Below are positions 19,554 through 28,705 of a stretch of DNA of 64,000 bases, in pieces. Every line of letters starts with the position of its first letter. Positions within the stretch are counted from its first letter, which is position 1. The position numbers and the translations under genes were made by a program. The notes beneath the pieces are model-generated. The model worked only from the letters and a program-made list of their open reading frames with translations, had not been told where the DNA came from and ran no database searches. Origin of the DNA: Desulfuromonadaceae bacterium (lineage in GTDB: Bacteria > Desulfobacterota > Desulfuromonadia > Geobacterales > Pseudopelobacteraceae); assembly GCA_028687585.1 (NCBI GenBank), contig JAQTZV010000002.1, positions 1-64,000 of the forward strand, given 5' to 3'.

Positions 19554-20801
19554 ATGTCTATCCTTTCCACATTTGATCCTCAGGTAGCTGATGCTATTGA
19601 TCATGAGGCGGAACGTCAGGAATATAATCTGGAACTGATTGCGTCAGAAAATTTTGTATCGGAAGCGGTTCTTGAGGCTCAGGGCTCAATCATGACCAAC
19701 AAATACGCAGAGGGATACCCCGGAAAACGCTATTATGGCGGTTGTGAACATGTCGATGTTGTCGAACAGCTTGCTATTGAACGGGCCAAAGAACTCTTTG
19801 GCGCAGAACATGCCAATGTCCAGCCTCACGCGGGATCCCAGGCTAATATGGCCGTATATTTTGCTGCATGCAAACCGGGTGATACTATTCTCGGAATGAA
19901 TCTCGCGCATGGTGGCCATCTTACTCACGGCAGTCCGGTCAATTTTTCCGGCAAGCTGTTCACGGTAGTTCCCTATGGTGTTTCTCCGGAGACAGAAACC
20001 ATTGACTATGAAGAGGTCGAGCGGTTGGCTGATACCCATAAACCTGCAATGATTGTTGTCGGTGCGAGTGCATATCCGCGAATTATTGATTTTCCGGCGT
20101 TCCGTGCAATAGCTGATAAAGTCGGAGCGAAGGTCATGGTTGACATGGCCCATATCGCCGGTTTGGTTGCTGCCGGAGTTCACCCCAGTCCGGTTCCGTA
20201 TGCCGAGTTTGTTACGACAACGACGCATAAAACATTACGTGGTCCTCGTGGAGGTATGATCCTCTGCCGTGAAGAATTCGCGAAAATAATTAACTCGCAG
20301 ATTTTCCCTGGAATTCAAGGTGGCCCTCTTATGCATGTTATCGCTGCAAAGGCAGTTGCCTTTAAAGAGGCGCTCCAGCCGGAGTTCACCGTGTATCAGC
20401 AGCAGGTCGTCAATAATGCCAAGGCGCTTGCAGGGGCACTTATTGCTCGGGGCTTCACGCTGACAAGCGGCGGTACCGAAAACCACCTGATGCTTATTAA
20501 CTTTTCCGGGACGGAAATAACCGGCAAGACGGCTGAGGAAGCGCTGGACAAGGCCGGAATCACCGTCAACAAGAACACTGTTCCATTTGAAACCCGTTCG
20601 CCGTTTGTTACGTCCGGCATCAGAATTGGAACTCCAGCCTGTACATCCCATGGCCTGAAAGAGGCTGAAATGAATCAGGTTGCCGGCTATATTGCTGATG
20701 CGGTTGCAAGCATCGGCGATGACCAAAAATTGGCAGCAATAAAAGTGCAGGTAAATAACATGATGAAGAAATTTCCACTCTATGCCAACAGGCTTGCCTG
20801 A
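19554..20801 (+). CDS. glyA: Serine hydroxymethyltransferase
   Basis: PLP enzyme that converts serine and tetrahydrofolate to glycine and methylene-tetrahydrofolate (415 aa). The PLP lysine is Lys226 in [26 protein letters not shown] and [17 protein letters not shown] are family hallmarks. AAGGAG precedes the ATG. I found no glycine riboswitch in the 120-bp leader. A strong terminator follows. Confidence 0.98.
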   Translation: MSILSTFDPQVADAIDHEAERQEYNLELIASENFVSEAVLEAQGSIMTNKYAEGYPGKRYYGGCEHVDVVEQLAIERAKELFGAEHANVQPHAGSQANMAVYFAACKPGDTILGMNLAHGGHLTHGSPVNFSGKLFTVVPYGVSPETETIDYEEVERLADTHKPAMIVVGASAYPRIIDFPAFRAIADKVGAKVMVDMAHIAGLVAAGVHPSPVPYAEFVTTTTHKTLRGPRGGMILCREEFAKIINSQIFPGIQGGPLMHVIAAKAVAFKEALQPEFTVYQQQVVNNAKALAGALIARGFTLTSGGTENHLMLINFSGTEITGKTAEEALDKAGITVNKNTVPFETRSPFVTSGIRIGTPACTSHGLKEAEMNQVAGYIADAVASIGDDQKLAAIKVQVNNMMKKFPLYANRLA

Positions 20802-20824
20802 TGGCATGATTTCATGTAGTAACG

Positions 20825-20858
20825 AGACCCACCGGGCATGTTCCGGCGGGTCTTTTTT
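20825..20858 (+). terminator. Terminator after glyA
   Basis: AGACCC (20825-20830) pairs with GGGTCT (20848-20853), extended inside by CCGG/CCGG around one mismatch, then a run of T. It separates the fab-glyA unit from bioA. Confidence 0.9.
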
Positions 20859-20894
20859 ATGTTTGTACAAATATATTTGGAGAGGAAGCGACCA

Positions 20895-22262
20895 ATGAAG
20901 GAAACCGGTTCCATAACAACCGAGCAATTGCGCCTGTGGGACAAGCGTCACGTTTGGCATCCGTTTACCCAGATGCATGAGTGGGAGCGCGACGAGCAGA
21001 TAATAATAGTAAAAGGGGAGGGGTGCTGGCTGATTGATACGGATGGTGTGCGTTATCTCGATGGTGTCGCTTCCATGTGGACCAATGTTCATGGTCACTG
21101 TCGACGTGAGTTGAACGATGCCCTGAAAGAGCAGGTTGATCGCCTTGAACACTCAACTCTTTTGGGTCTGGGCAGTGAACAGAGTATTATTCTGGCGGCG
21201 AAACTGGCTGAAATAACCCCTCCCGGTCTGGATCGTTTTTTTTATTCGGATAACGGTTCAACAGCCATGGAAGTTGCGGTCAAGATGGCCTATCAATATC
21301 AGGTTCATTCTGGACAACCCGAGCGAAGCCGGTTTATATCCTTCAGGCATGCCTATCACGGAGATACACTTGGTGCGGTGAGTGTCGGCGGGATCGGTAT
21401 TTATCATACGACATTCAAGCCACTTATGTTCGAGACTATTCTTGCTCCATCACCCTACTGCTACCATTGTGAGCTCGGTTGCAGCAAAGATACCTGTCAT
21501 ATGGAATGTATTGACGCACTAGAGGAGTTAATGGTGCTTAATGCCGGCCAGGTTGCCGGACTTGTGATTGAACCGCTTGTGCAGGGTGCCGGTGGAATGA
21601 TCGTGCAACCTGCGGGGTTTTTGTCGCGGGTAAGAGACCTTTGCGACCGACATGATATACTGATGATTGCTGATGAGGTTGCTACCGGATTTGGTAGAAC
21701 CGGGGCAATGTTTGCCTGCAACCACGAGAATGTGATACCTGATATCATGGCAATTTCCAAGGGGATTGCCGCTGGATATCTCCCTTTGGCGGCAACGGTT
21801 ACCGGTGAAAAAGTTTACTCGTCGTTTTTAGGCAGATATGCGGAATTGAAAACTTTTTTTCATGGCCATACCTTCACCGGTAATCCACTCGCCTGCGCTG
21901 TTGCTTTGAAAAGTCTGCAACTTTTTGAAGAGGATAATCTGCTGGCAGCGATTCAACCCAAAATAGCAATGCTGAAATTGCGACTATGCAACTTTTCGTC
22001 AATGCCTCACGTTGGCGATGTTCGTCAGTGTGGTATGGCTGCAGGCATAGAGCTCGTTGCAGACAAGGAAACCGGTACACCGTATCCGTGGGAAGAGAAG
22101 GTCGGGATCAGGGTTTGTCTTGAAGCCCGTAAAAGGGGGGTTTTCTCTCGCCCTTTGGGAAATACTATTGTCATATTCCCACCGTTGGTTATATCAAGCG
22201 GTGAGCTTGATTTGCTTGTATCTGTTCTGCAGGAATCAATACGGGCTGTAACTGAACAGTAG
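20895..22262 (+). CDS. bioA: Adenosylmethionine-8-amino-7-oxononanoate aminotransferase
   Basis: PLP aminotransferase making 7,8-diaminopelargonate, the substrate of BioD (455 aa). HVWHPFTQM near the start is the BioA motif, and the PLP lysine is Lys289 in AISKGIAAG. GGAGAGG precedes the ATG at 20895; the longer frame crosses the terminator. A cysteine-rich insert, Cys189, 192, 196, 201 and 205 (CYHCELGCSKDTCHMEC), lies before the PLP site; I recall a similar insert in some other BioA proteins. No BirA operator is seen in the short leader, unlike bioBD. The next gene, a sigma-54 regulator, starts 14 bases later. Confidence 0.95.
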   Translation: MKETGSITTEQLRLWDKRHVWHPFTQMHEWERDEQIIIVKGEGCWLIDTDGVRYLDGVASMWTNVHGHCRRELNDALKEQVDRLEHSTLLGLGSEQSIILAAKLAEITPPGLDRFFYSDNGSTAMEVAVKMAYQYQVHSGQPERSRFISFRHAYHGDTLGAVSVGGIGIYHTTFKPLMFETILAPSPYCYHCELGCSKDTCHMECIDALEELMVLNAGQVAGLVIEPLVQGAGGMIVQPAGFLSRVRDLCDRHDILMIADEVATGFGRTGAMFACNHENVIPDIMAISKGIAAGYLPLAATVTGEKVYSSFLGRYAELKTFFHGHTFTGNPLACAVALKSLQLFEEDNLLAAIQPKIAMLKLRLCNFSSMPHVGDVRQCGMAAGIELVADKETGTPYPWEEKVGIRVCLEARKRGVFSRPLGNTIVIFPPLVISSGELDLLVSVLQESIRAVTEQ

Positions 22263-22276
22263 TTCGAGGTTTTTCA

Positions 22277-23656
22277 ATGAATGAAGATATCAAAATACTT
22301 GTGGTCGATGACGATGACTCCGGTCGCGAAGCTTTGACCATGCTGCTGCGGTCGGTCGGGTATGAAGTAACTTCTGCAGCAACCGGTGAAAGCGCGCTGG
22401 ATTTTATTGATCTCCAGCAGTACCAGGTCATTGTTTCTGATCTGTTCCTGCCTGATAAAAGTGGCCTTGACATACTGCAGCATGTGCAAAAAGTTTCTCC
22501 TTCAACTGAACTTGTCGTTGTGACCGGTCATGCATCGGCTCAAACTGCGGTACGTGCCATGAAGGAGGGGGCTTTTGACTATATTACCAAGCCGATTGAT
22601 TTTGATGAGCTGAAAATTGTTGTTTCGAAGGCTCTGGAGAAACAGAGACTTCTATCAGAAAATATATTTTTACGGAGTCAGTTACGAGGACGCTTTGAAT
22701 TCAGCAATATTATCGGCAGTTCTCCGGCAATGAATCTTGTCTTTGAGCGTATGAATCGCATTGTAAAAACTGATTCTGTTGTTCTCGTCAGTGGTGAGTC
22801 AGGTACCGGTAAAGAACTGGTTGCCCGGGCGCTTCACTATAACGGAACACGCCGGGATAAACCTTTTATTGCGGTAAACTGCAGTGCAATTCCTGAGACG
22901 TTACTCGAAAGTGAACTGTTTGGTCACGTCCGGGGAGCATTTACCGGAGCGATCTCAGATAAACCGGGGAAGTTCGAGGCGGCTAATCATGGTACAATTT
23001 TTCTTGACGAAATAGGTACTGTGCCTCTTCACATTCAAGCAAAACTATTGCGAGTTCTACAAGAACACGAAGTGGAAAGGGTTGGCTCCAACAAGACAAT
23101 AAAGCTTCATGTCAGAGTTATTTCGGCAACGAACTCAGATCTCGAAGAAATGGTGGCTCGGGGAGAGTTTAGGGAAGATCTTTACTATCGCTTGAACGTC
23201 ATTCCCCTTCATCTCCCCCCGTTACGTGAGCGGCAACAGGATATTATGTATCTGATATCGTTTTTTCTGGAAAAACAGTGTCGTATCATGGGGCGCATAC
23301 CATGCAGTATCAGTAAACAGGCTCTTGAGGCGTTAGAGAGGTATTCCTGGCCGGGAAACGTACGTGAACTGGAAAATATGATTGAGCGAATGATCGTGCT
23401 GACGGATGCCAATGTCTTAACAATAGAAGATGTTCCTGACAAAATAGTTGTCGAAAAAAACTCCGGAGAAGCGCACACTCTTAAATTGCCGAGTATGGGG
23501 ATAGACCTGACTGAAACAGTCTCTCGAATTGAGCAGTCATTTATTTTACAGGCACTGGAATCTGCAGGGGGAGTTAAAGCGCAAGCCGCTAAACTTTTGG
23601 GGATAAACCGTACGACGCTGGTGGAAAAAATAAAAAGGCTGAAAATGGAAATATAA
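22277..23656 (+). CDS. Sigma-54-dependent response regulator, NtrC family
   Basis: 459 aa, three domains. Residues 5-120 are a receiver with acidic pocket Asp11-13 and phospho-acceptor Asp55 (VSDLFLP). The AAA+ domain (about 145-385) has the Walker A lysine Lys179 (GESGTGKE) and the sigma-54 contact loop GAFTGA at 220-225. A Fis-type helix-turn-helix sits at the C-terminus (AAKLLGINRTTLVEKIKRLKM). It activates transcription by sigma-54 RNA polymerase. No histidine kinase is adjacent, so its partner is unknown. Its targets are also unknown; the sigma-54 promoter at 32152 is one possibility. Confidence 0.93.
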   Translation: MNEDIKILVVDDDDSGREALTMLLRSVGYEVTSAATGESALDFIDLQQYQVIVSDLFLPDKSGLDILQHVQKVSPSTELVVVTGHASAQTAVRAMKEGAFDYITKPIDFDELKIVVSKALEKQRLLSENIFLRSQLRGRFEFSNIIGSSPAMNLVFERMNRIVKTDSVVLVSGESGTGKELVARALHYNGTRRDKPFIAVNCSAIPETLLESELFGHVRGAFTGAISDKPGKFEAANHGTIFLDEIGTVPLHIQAKLLRVLQEHEVERVGSNKTIKLHVRVISATNSDLEEMVARGEFREDLYYRLNVIPLHLPPLRERQQDIMYLISFFLEKQCRIMGRIPCSISKQALEALERYSWPGNVRELENMIERMIVLTDANVLTIEDVPDKIVVEKNSGEAHTLKLPSMGIDLTETVSRIEQSFILQALESAGGVKAQAAKLLGINRTTLVEKIKRLKMEI

Positions 23657-23675
23657 AAAGGCGGAGAGTTACAAC

Positions 23676-23706
23676 AAAAAAGGTGCCATTTGCAGGCACC
23701 TTTTTT
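23676..23706. terminator. Bidirectional terminator between the NtrC-type regulator and tRNA-Asp
   Basis: The hairpin GGTGCC/GGCACC is flanked by AAAAAA on the left and TTTTTT on the right, so it can end transcripts from both directions. It serves the regulator on plus and the nrdJ/tRNA side on minus. Confidence 0.9.
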
Positions 23707-23711
23707 ATATA

Positions 23712-23788
23712 TGGCGGGGTTGACGGGGCTCGAACCCGCGACTTCCAGCGTGACAGGCTGGCACTCTAACCAACTGAGCTACAACCCC
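23712..23788 (-). tRNA. tRNA-Asp (anticodon GTC)
   Basis: On the minus strand the 7-bp acceptor stem GGGGTTG/CAACCCC, D arm (AGCTCAGTTGGTTAGAG), anticodon stem CCAGC/GCTGG with loop CTGTCAC, and T arm (GCGGGTTCGAGCCCCGT) form a complete cloverleaf. The anticodon is GTC. CCA is encoded (23712-23714). It lies 88 bases downstream of nrdJ on the same strand. Confidence 0.98.
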
Positions 23789-23875
23789 GTAGCACGTAAT
23801 ATGTTTTAACCCGACGTTTATGTCATAAAATATGACTGGTTGTCAAGCTCCGAGAACCAATAAAGTGAAAAATGT

Positions 23876-26116
23876 TTACGCACACTCAGAATATCCACAA
23901 ACATGGCAGACTGAGCAGCCCCCCTCATGCTCTACGATGCCGCCGCATTCCGGGCAGGCGCCGCGCTCATGTCGGGTTGTTTCATTTTCGCCATCATAGC
24001 CGTTATCGATAAGATGGTTCTGAATCGCTTTTGCCACAGCGTCAGCACAGGAAAGCACCCGGTTATCGCCGAAACCCGATGGGCAGTGGCAGGAAATGCC
24101 CTGAAGCTGCTTTACCACCTGCCGCGCCTGAACACCGCTCCGCCAGGCGAGTGATACCATTCGACCTATTGCTTCACTCTGTGATGCCGCGCAACCGCCA
24201 GCCTTACCCATTGTGGTGAAAAGCTCAAACAGTCCGTTTTTGTCTTCGTTGATCGTTATATAAAGCGGGCCACATCCGGTCTGCATCTGATGGGTGCACC
24301 CTTTAAGCGCTTTCGGGCGATCCCGCTTAACCGCTTTTTTGTCATCTTCAACCGGAGTATTAGCGACTGATATCACCAACTCCTCTTTTTTGCCGGTAGA
24401 AAGAACCTGCTCATCTCTGGAACCGTCGCGATAAATAGTCACTCCTTTACATCCGCTTTCATATGCCAGCATGTACACTTTTTCAACATCTTCAATAGTG
24501 GCGGAATTTGAAAAATTTACCGTCTTGGAAACGGCATTGTCGGTGTAAAGCTGAAAGGCTGACTGCATCTGAATATGATATTCAGGAGTTATTTCGTGGG
24601 ATGTTACAAACACGTTGCGGATATCAACCGGTACTTCGGCGATGTCGGCAACGGTACCATGTTCGGCGATCTTCTGCATGAGAGTTTCCGAGTAAAAATT
24701 ACGCTCTTTGGCAATCTTCTCGAAAATAGGGTTTACCTCCACCAGAACGTTCTTGTCCATGACGGTACGTATGTAGGAAACGGCAAAAAGCGGCTCAACG
24801 CCGGAAGATGCATTCGCAATGATCGATATGGTACCGGTCGGAGCAATTGTTGTCACCGTGGCGTTTCTTTGTGGCGCCGCACCCTTCTTGTCAAAAATCG
24901 ATCCCTTGAAGTTGGGGAATGAACCACGCTTTTTGCCGAGTTCCTGAGATGCCAGATGCCCTTCATCATTAATAAATTTCATAACCTTCTTGCCGAGTTT
25001 TACCGCTTCGTCAGAGCAGTAAGGAATTCCCAGCAAAATAAGCATATCGGCCCATCCCATAACACCCAGGCCGATTTTTCGGTTGGCGTGAGTCATGTCA
25101 TGAATCTGCTGCAGAGGGTAGTTATTGGCCTCAATTACGTTGTCAAGGAAGTGGACGGCGTTATGGATGGTCTCACGCAGTTTATTCCAATCAACGGCGC
25201 CGTCTTTTATAAAAATACCAAGATTGATCGAGCCGAGGTTGCATGATTCATACGGTAGTAACGGCTGTTCTCCACAGGGGTTGGTAGATTCAATTTCGCC
25301 AACAAGAGGGGTCGGATTATCTCGATTCAGCCGGTCAAGAAAGATAATGCCCGGTTCGCCGTTCTCCCACGCCTGCTTAACAATGCGCTGAAATACTTTG
25401 CGGGCGTTGTGGCTGCCGCAGATCTTCTTGTCGCGTGGATTAATAAGATCGTATTCTTCATCACGCGCAACTGCCTGCATAAATTTTTCAGTAAGTCCGA
25501 CTGATATATTGAAATTGTTTAGCTGTTTCTGGTCGGCCTTACACATGATGAAATCCATCACGTTAGGGTGATCAACCCTCAAAATAGCCATATTTGCTCC
25601 GCGTCTGGTTCCTCCCTGTTTGATGGTTTCCGTGGCAACATCGAAAACGCGCATAAACGAGAGCGGACCGCTGGAGATGCCGGTAGTAGTGCTGACGACG
25701 TCGTTGGCAGGTCTTAAACGAGAAAAGGAGAAACCGGTGCCGCCGCCGGACTTGTGTATCAGGGCGGTAAATTTTACGGCGTCAAAAATCTCTTCCATGG
25801 AGTCACCGACCGGCAGAACAAAGCAGGCGGAAAGCTGGCCCAAGGGGCGACCGGCATTCATCAGGGTAGGGGAGTTGGGGAGGAATTCAAAGCTGGTCAT
25901 CATCTGATAAAATGTATCTGATAACGTTTTAACATCAGCTTTTTTATCAAATATTTTATCGGCAGCTGCAATGGTGTCAGCTACGCGCCGAAACATATCG
26001 GCTGGTGTTTCGAGAACTTTTCCGGTCTCATCACGGCGCAGGTAGCGTTTTTCCAGCACGGTGGCCGCATTCTTAGTCAAGGCGGGGGCTGCGTTGCCAA
26101 TGGTACTTTTTTTCAT
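23876..26116 (-). CDS. nrdJ: Coenzyme B12-dependent (class II) ribonucleoside-diphosphate reductase
   Basis: Makes deoxynucleotides using adenosylcobalamin, working with or without oxygen (746 aa). STNPCGEQPLLPYESCNLGSI, split here for length, is the catalytic core signature; GGGTGFSFSRLRP and TGTISIIANASSGVEP are also typical. The C-terminus carries a cysteine-rich zinc-ribbon-like tail (CPECGG...CSVCHVCGYSEC). ATG 26116 is chosen because AAGGAG lies just upstream; the frame extends to 26230 but would run through the operator region. Two NrdR-box-like palindromes upstream suggest repression by NrdR. No other reductase is in the window. Confidence 0.96.
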   Translation of the reverse strand: MKKSTIGNAAPALTKNAATVLEKRYLRRDETGKVLETPADMFRRVADTIAAADKIFDKKADVKTLSDTFYQMMTSFEFLPNSPTLMNAGRPLGQLSACFVLPVGDSMEEIFDAVKFTALIHKSGGGTGFSFSRLRPANDVVSTTTGISSGPLSFMRVFDVATETIKQGGTRRGANMAILRVDHPNVMDFIMCKADQKQLNNFNISVGLTEKFMQAVARDEEYDLINPRDKKICGSHNARKVFQRIVKQAWENGEPGIIFLDRLNRDNPTPLVGEIESTNPCGEQPLLPYESCNLGSINLGIFIKDGAVDWNKLRETIHNAVHFLDNVIEANNYPLQQIHDMTHANRKIGLGVMGWADMLILLGIPYCSDEAVKLGKKVMKFINDEGHLASQELGKKRGSFPNFKGSIFDKKGAAPQRNATVTTIAPTGTISIIANASSGVEPLFAVSYIRTVMDKNVLVEVNPIFEKIAKERNFYSETLMQKIAEHGTVADIAEVPVDIRNVFVTSHEITPEYHIQMQSAFQLYTDNAVSKTVNFSNSATIEDVEKVYMLAYESGCKGVTIYRDGSRDEQVLSTGKKEELVISVANTPVEDDKKAVKRDRPKALKGCTHQMQTGCGPLYITINEDKNGLFELFTTMGKAGGCAASQSEAIGRMVSLAWRSGVQARQVVKQLQGISCHCPSGFGDNRVLSCADAVAKAIQNHLIDNGYDGENETTRHERGACPECGGIVEHEGGCSVCHVCGYSECA

Positions 26117-26189
26117 TTTGAAACTCCTTGATTTGATGCGAAATTGATGTTTTTTTACGGAGTAAATATCGGGGTGACATTCAGATAAA

Positions 26190-26244
26190 CCACAAAATAT
26201 TGTGGGAGGTGGTGAAATTAACCACAACATGTATGTGGTGTCAA
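26190..26244 (-). promoter_or_regulatory. Tandem NrdR-box-like palindromes over the nrdJ promoter
   Basis: CCACAAAATATTGTGG (26190-26205) and ACCACA-7-TGTGGT (26221-26239) are two palindromes with centres about 32 bp apart, close to three helical turns. They resemble the known NrdR box (acaCnATATATnGtgt-like pairs spaced by whole turns). A minus-strand TTGACA (26244-26239) abuts the second box; the -10 box would be near 26221-26216 but is weak. Repression of nrdJ by NrdR is inferred. Confidence 0.6.
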
Positions 26245-26397
26245 CAAATATATTTCATAAAAATATAACATCCTGAAAGGACAGGAAAAGCAAAATACCA
26301 AGCCAAATTGATTGTTGTACAAATGAAGAATCAACATTGAATTTACTGTTTGAGTTAATCATGATAAAGGTTTCGTACTATTTGCAAGGAGTTCTGA

Positions 26398-27474
26398 GTG
26401 AAATTGTTTTTTGCAATCTGCCTTATCGTCTGCATGCCAATGCTTTTACCGGCTTCTGAGGTGCGTAGTGATCTGTATAATGAGGCGGTTATTTCGGAAG
26501 ATGTAACGTGGCGAGGTTCAATTCTTGTACGTGGTTTTGTTGTTGTGGCTCCTCAAGCAACTTTGCGCATTGAACCGGGCACGGTGGTGCGTTTTGCGAA
26601 AACTGCCAATCAGCATCTTCCGAATCTTGTCGTTCAGGGGCGGCTCCATGCGTCAGGAACTGCAGAGCAGCCGATTGTGTTCACATCTGATAGTACCGTA
26701 CCTGCCCGGAGTGGATGGGGTGGCATTGTCCTGCTCACGACTGAGAAACGGAATCTGCTTGAACGCTGTCGAATTGAATATGCCCAGAATGGTATTGATG
26801 CCCGTTTTTCCAGCATTAAGCTGACGGAGATCTCTATTAAACTTGCTCAGACAGGGGTGCTGTTACATGACAGCATCGTGCAGATGACCGGTGGTTCGAT
26901 TTTGGATTCAGGTTCCGGTATTGATGCCTATAACAGCGAATTCGAAGCCAGAGATATTACGGTATCCTCCTGTCAGAGAGGCGCTCTGTTTCATTCCTCT
27001 GCCGTCGCTCTTTCAGCGGCAAAATTTACCGGCAACCTGCAGTCAGGGCTTGAAATTGTTGACTGCCGGATAAAAATCACCGGTGGAGATATTTCAGGAA
27101 ATGAGCGTGGCGCCCGTATAAAAGGGGGCGAAGGTCAGCTGCTCATGACCAGCTTTCAGCGAAATAAGCAGTCCGCCCTGCATCTTCTCGGCTCACGCAT
27201 TAAAATTCAGCGCTGCCTGTTTGCTGAAAATAGTCAGGATGCTATACGTACCGAAGACGGGTTGGCGCTGCTCTTGAACAATGCCTTCAGTGTCAATGGC
27301 GGCTTTAATGTTTACAACGCCGGAAGTGAAGCTGTCAGTGCTCGGCAAAACTGGTGGGGAACAACTGATAAAAGGAAGATCGGTCAAAAAATATACGATG
27401 CGACCCGGGATAAAAATGCCGGTATGGTTGACATTTCCCCCTGGCTGAACGAAAAACCCCCGTTGATGCCATAA
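26398..27474 (+). CDS. Exported right-handed parallel beta-helix protein
   Basis: 358 aa with a signal peptide (hydrophobic residues 3-18, cleavage probably near PAS). After it comes WRGSILVRGFVVVAPQATLRIEPGTVVRF, which resembles the capped start of parallel beta-helix proteins. Short repeats follow in which an exposed serine or glycine ends each coil (GIDAYNSEFEARDITVSSC and similar). NNAFSVNGGFNVYNAG and QNWWGTTD near the C-terminus are common in this fold. No catalytic residues of pectate lyases can be assigned. The GTG at 26398 follows AAGGAG. The cysteine-desulfurase-like gene starts 10 bases after it. Confidence 0.8.
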   Translation: MKLFFAICLIVCMPMLLPASEVRSDLYNEAVISEDVTWRGSILVRGFVVVAPQATLRIEPGTVVRFAKTANQHLPNLVVQGRLHASGTAEQPIVFTSDSTVPARSGWGGIVLLTTEKRNLLERCRIEYAQNGIDARFSSIKLTEISIKLAQTGVLLHDSIVQMTGGSILDSGSGIDAYNSEFEARDITVSSCQRGALFHSSAVALSAAKFTGNLQSGLEIVDCRIKITGGDISGNERGARIKGGEGQLLMTSFQRNKQSALHLLGSRIKIQRCLFAENSQDAIRTEDGLALLLNNAFSVNGGFNVYNAGSEAVSARQNWWGTTDKRKIGQKIYDATRDKNAGMVDISPWLNEKPPLMP

Positions 27475-27484
27475 GGATTTATTC

Positions 27485-28639
27485 GTGTATCTCGATAATG
27501 CAGCGACATCTTTTCCCAAACCTGACACAGTGCATGAAGCGGTTCTCCATGCAATGCGTACGGTCGGAGCTTCTCCCGGCAGAGGCGGTTATCGGCAATC
27601 ACTGGAAGCCGGGCGCATTCTCTTTCAAGCTCGTGAAGCCGTAGCCGGACTTTTTTCGATTCCGGATTCGTCCCGGGTCATTTTTACCCAAAATGCCACT
27701 GGAGCGCTGAATCTGGCGTTGCAGGGCACTCTGGTTGCCGGCGACCATGTGATCACTACCTCCATGGAACACAATTCGCTTTTGCGTCCACTGTATGCGC
27801 TTCAAAATAACGGCATTGAATTGTCAATCGTCCCGGCCGGTTCTGACGGGGTAGTTTCTGTTGAGGCTATTCATCATGCGCTGCAGGTAAATACACGAAT
27901 GATTGCCGTAAACCATGTTTCAAATGTCTGCGGCGCCATCCAGCCGATACAGGAACTGGCTGAGATTTGTCGCCGGTGCGGCGCGCTGTTTCTGGTTGAT
28001 GCGGCGCAGTCGGCCGGCTACCTTCCCATTAATGTGGAAAAATATGCTATCGACCTGCTTGCGGTTCCGGGTCACAAAGGGTTGCTGGGTCCTGGCGGAA
28101 CGGGGTTGCTTTACGTGGCGCCACACGTGCAGCTCAAACCGGTTGTTTACGGTGGAACCGGCACCCATTCTACCGCAGAGGAGCAGCCGCAGGTCATGCC
28201 GGACGGTTTTGAGGCGGGGACTCACAATCTTCCCGGTATTGCGGGCCTGCTGGCCGGCATTGCGTTTATTGGTGATGTGGGAATTTCTGTAATTCACCAG
28301 CATGAACGAGCTCTGCTTAGCCTGGTGGAACAGGCGTTGCGAGAGATTTCCGGTGTTACGATCTATGGCCCGGAAAATCCGTCTGACCGTTGTTCGGTCC
28401 TCTCTTTTACCGCCTCCGGTGTTGATTCTGTCCTTCTTGCCACAGAACTTGATTACGGTTTTGACATAGCCGTTCGCGCCGGGTTGCATTGTGCTCCTCT
28501 TGCCCACCGGACATTGGGAACGCTACCGGGCGGTACGGTGCGGATAAGCCCGGGGTGGTTTACGACCCGCGAAGAGATTGCATTCTTTTCTAATGCCGTT
28601 GTACAATGCATCGGCAAAATTCGCAAAGCTTCAGAATAA
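27485..28639 (+). CDS. Cysteine desulfurase family protein (class V aminotransferase)
   Basis: 384 aa PLP enzyme. YLDNAATSFPKPD at the N-terminus, HNSLLRPLY, DAAQSAGYLPIN and the PLP lysine in PGHKGLLGPGGTG match the subgroup of stand-alone cysteine desulfurases (SufS/CsdA-like fold). It is not the IscS of an isc operon; no iscU, sufE or other scaffold gene is adjacent. GTG at 27485 starts right at the family N-terminus. It may supply sulfur for a cluster, thiolated tRNA or selenium, and cannot be assigned further. Confidence 0.87.
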   Translation: MYLDNAATSFPKPDTVHEAVLHAMRTVGASPGRGGYRQSLEAGRILFQAREAVAGLFSIPDSSRVIFTQNATGALNLALQGTLVAGDHVITTSMEHNSLLRPLYALQNNGIELSIVPAGSDGVVSVEAIHHALQVNTRMIAVNHVSNVCGAIQPIQELAEICRRCGALFLVDAAQSAGYLPINVEKYAIDLLAVPGHKGLLGPGGTGLLYVAPHVQLKPVVYGGTGTHSTAEEQPQVMPDGFEAGTHNLPGIAGLLAGIAFIGDVGISVIHQHERALLSLVEQALREISGVTIYGPENPSDRCSVLSFTASGVDSVLLATELDYGFDIAVRAGLHCAPLAHRTLGTLPGGTVRISPGWFTTREEIAFFSNAVVQCIGKIRKASE

Positions 28640-28705
28640 ATCTCATATTTATTCCAGTTCCAAGCCGGCACCCTGCCGTTATCTTGTATTTCCAAAAGGG
28701 GCTCC

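Noticed and set aside
20235-21152. 305-aa minus-strand open frame
   Set aside because: It covers the 3' half of glyA, the terminator and the 5' part of bioA, both certain genes on plus. It has no recognisable domain; it is a shadow frame.
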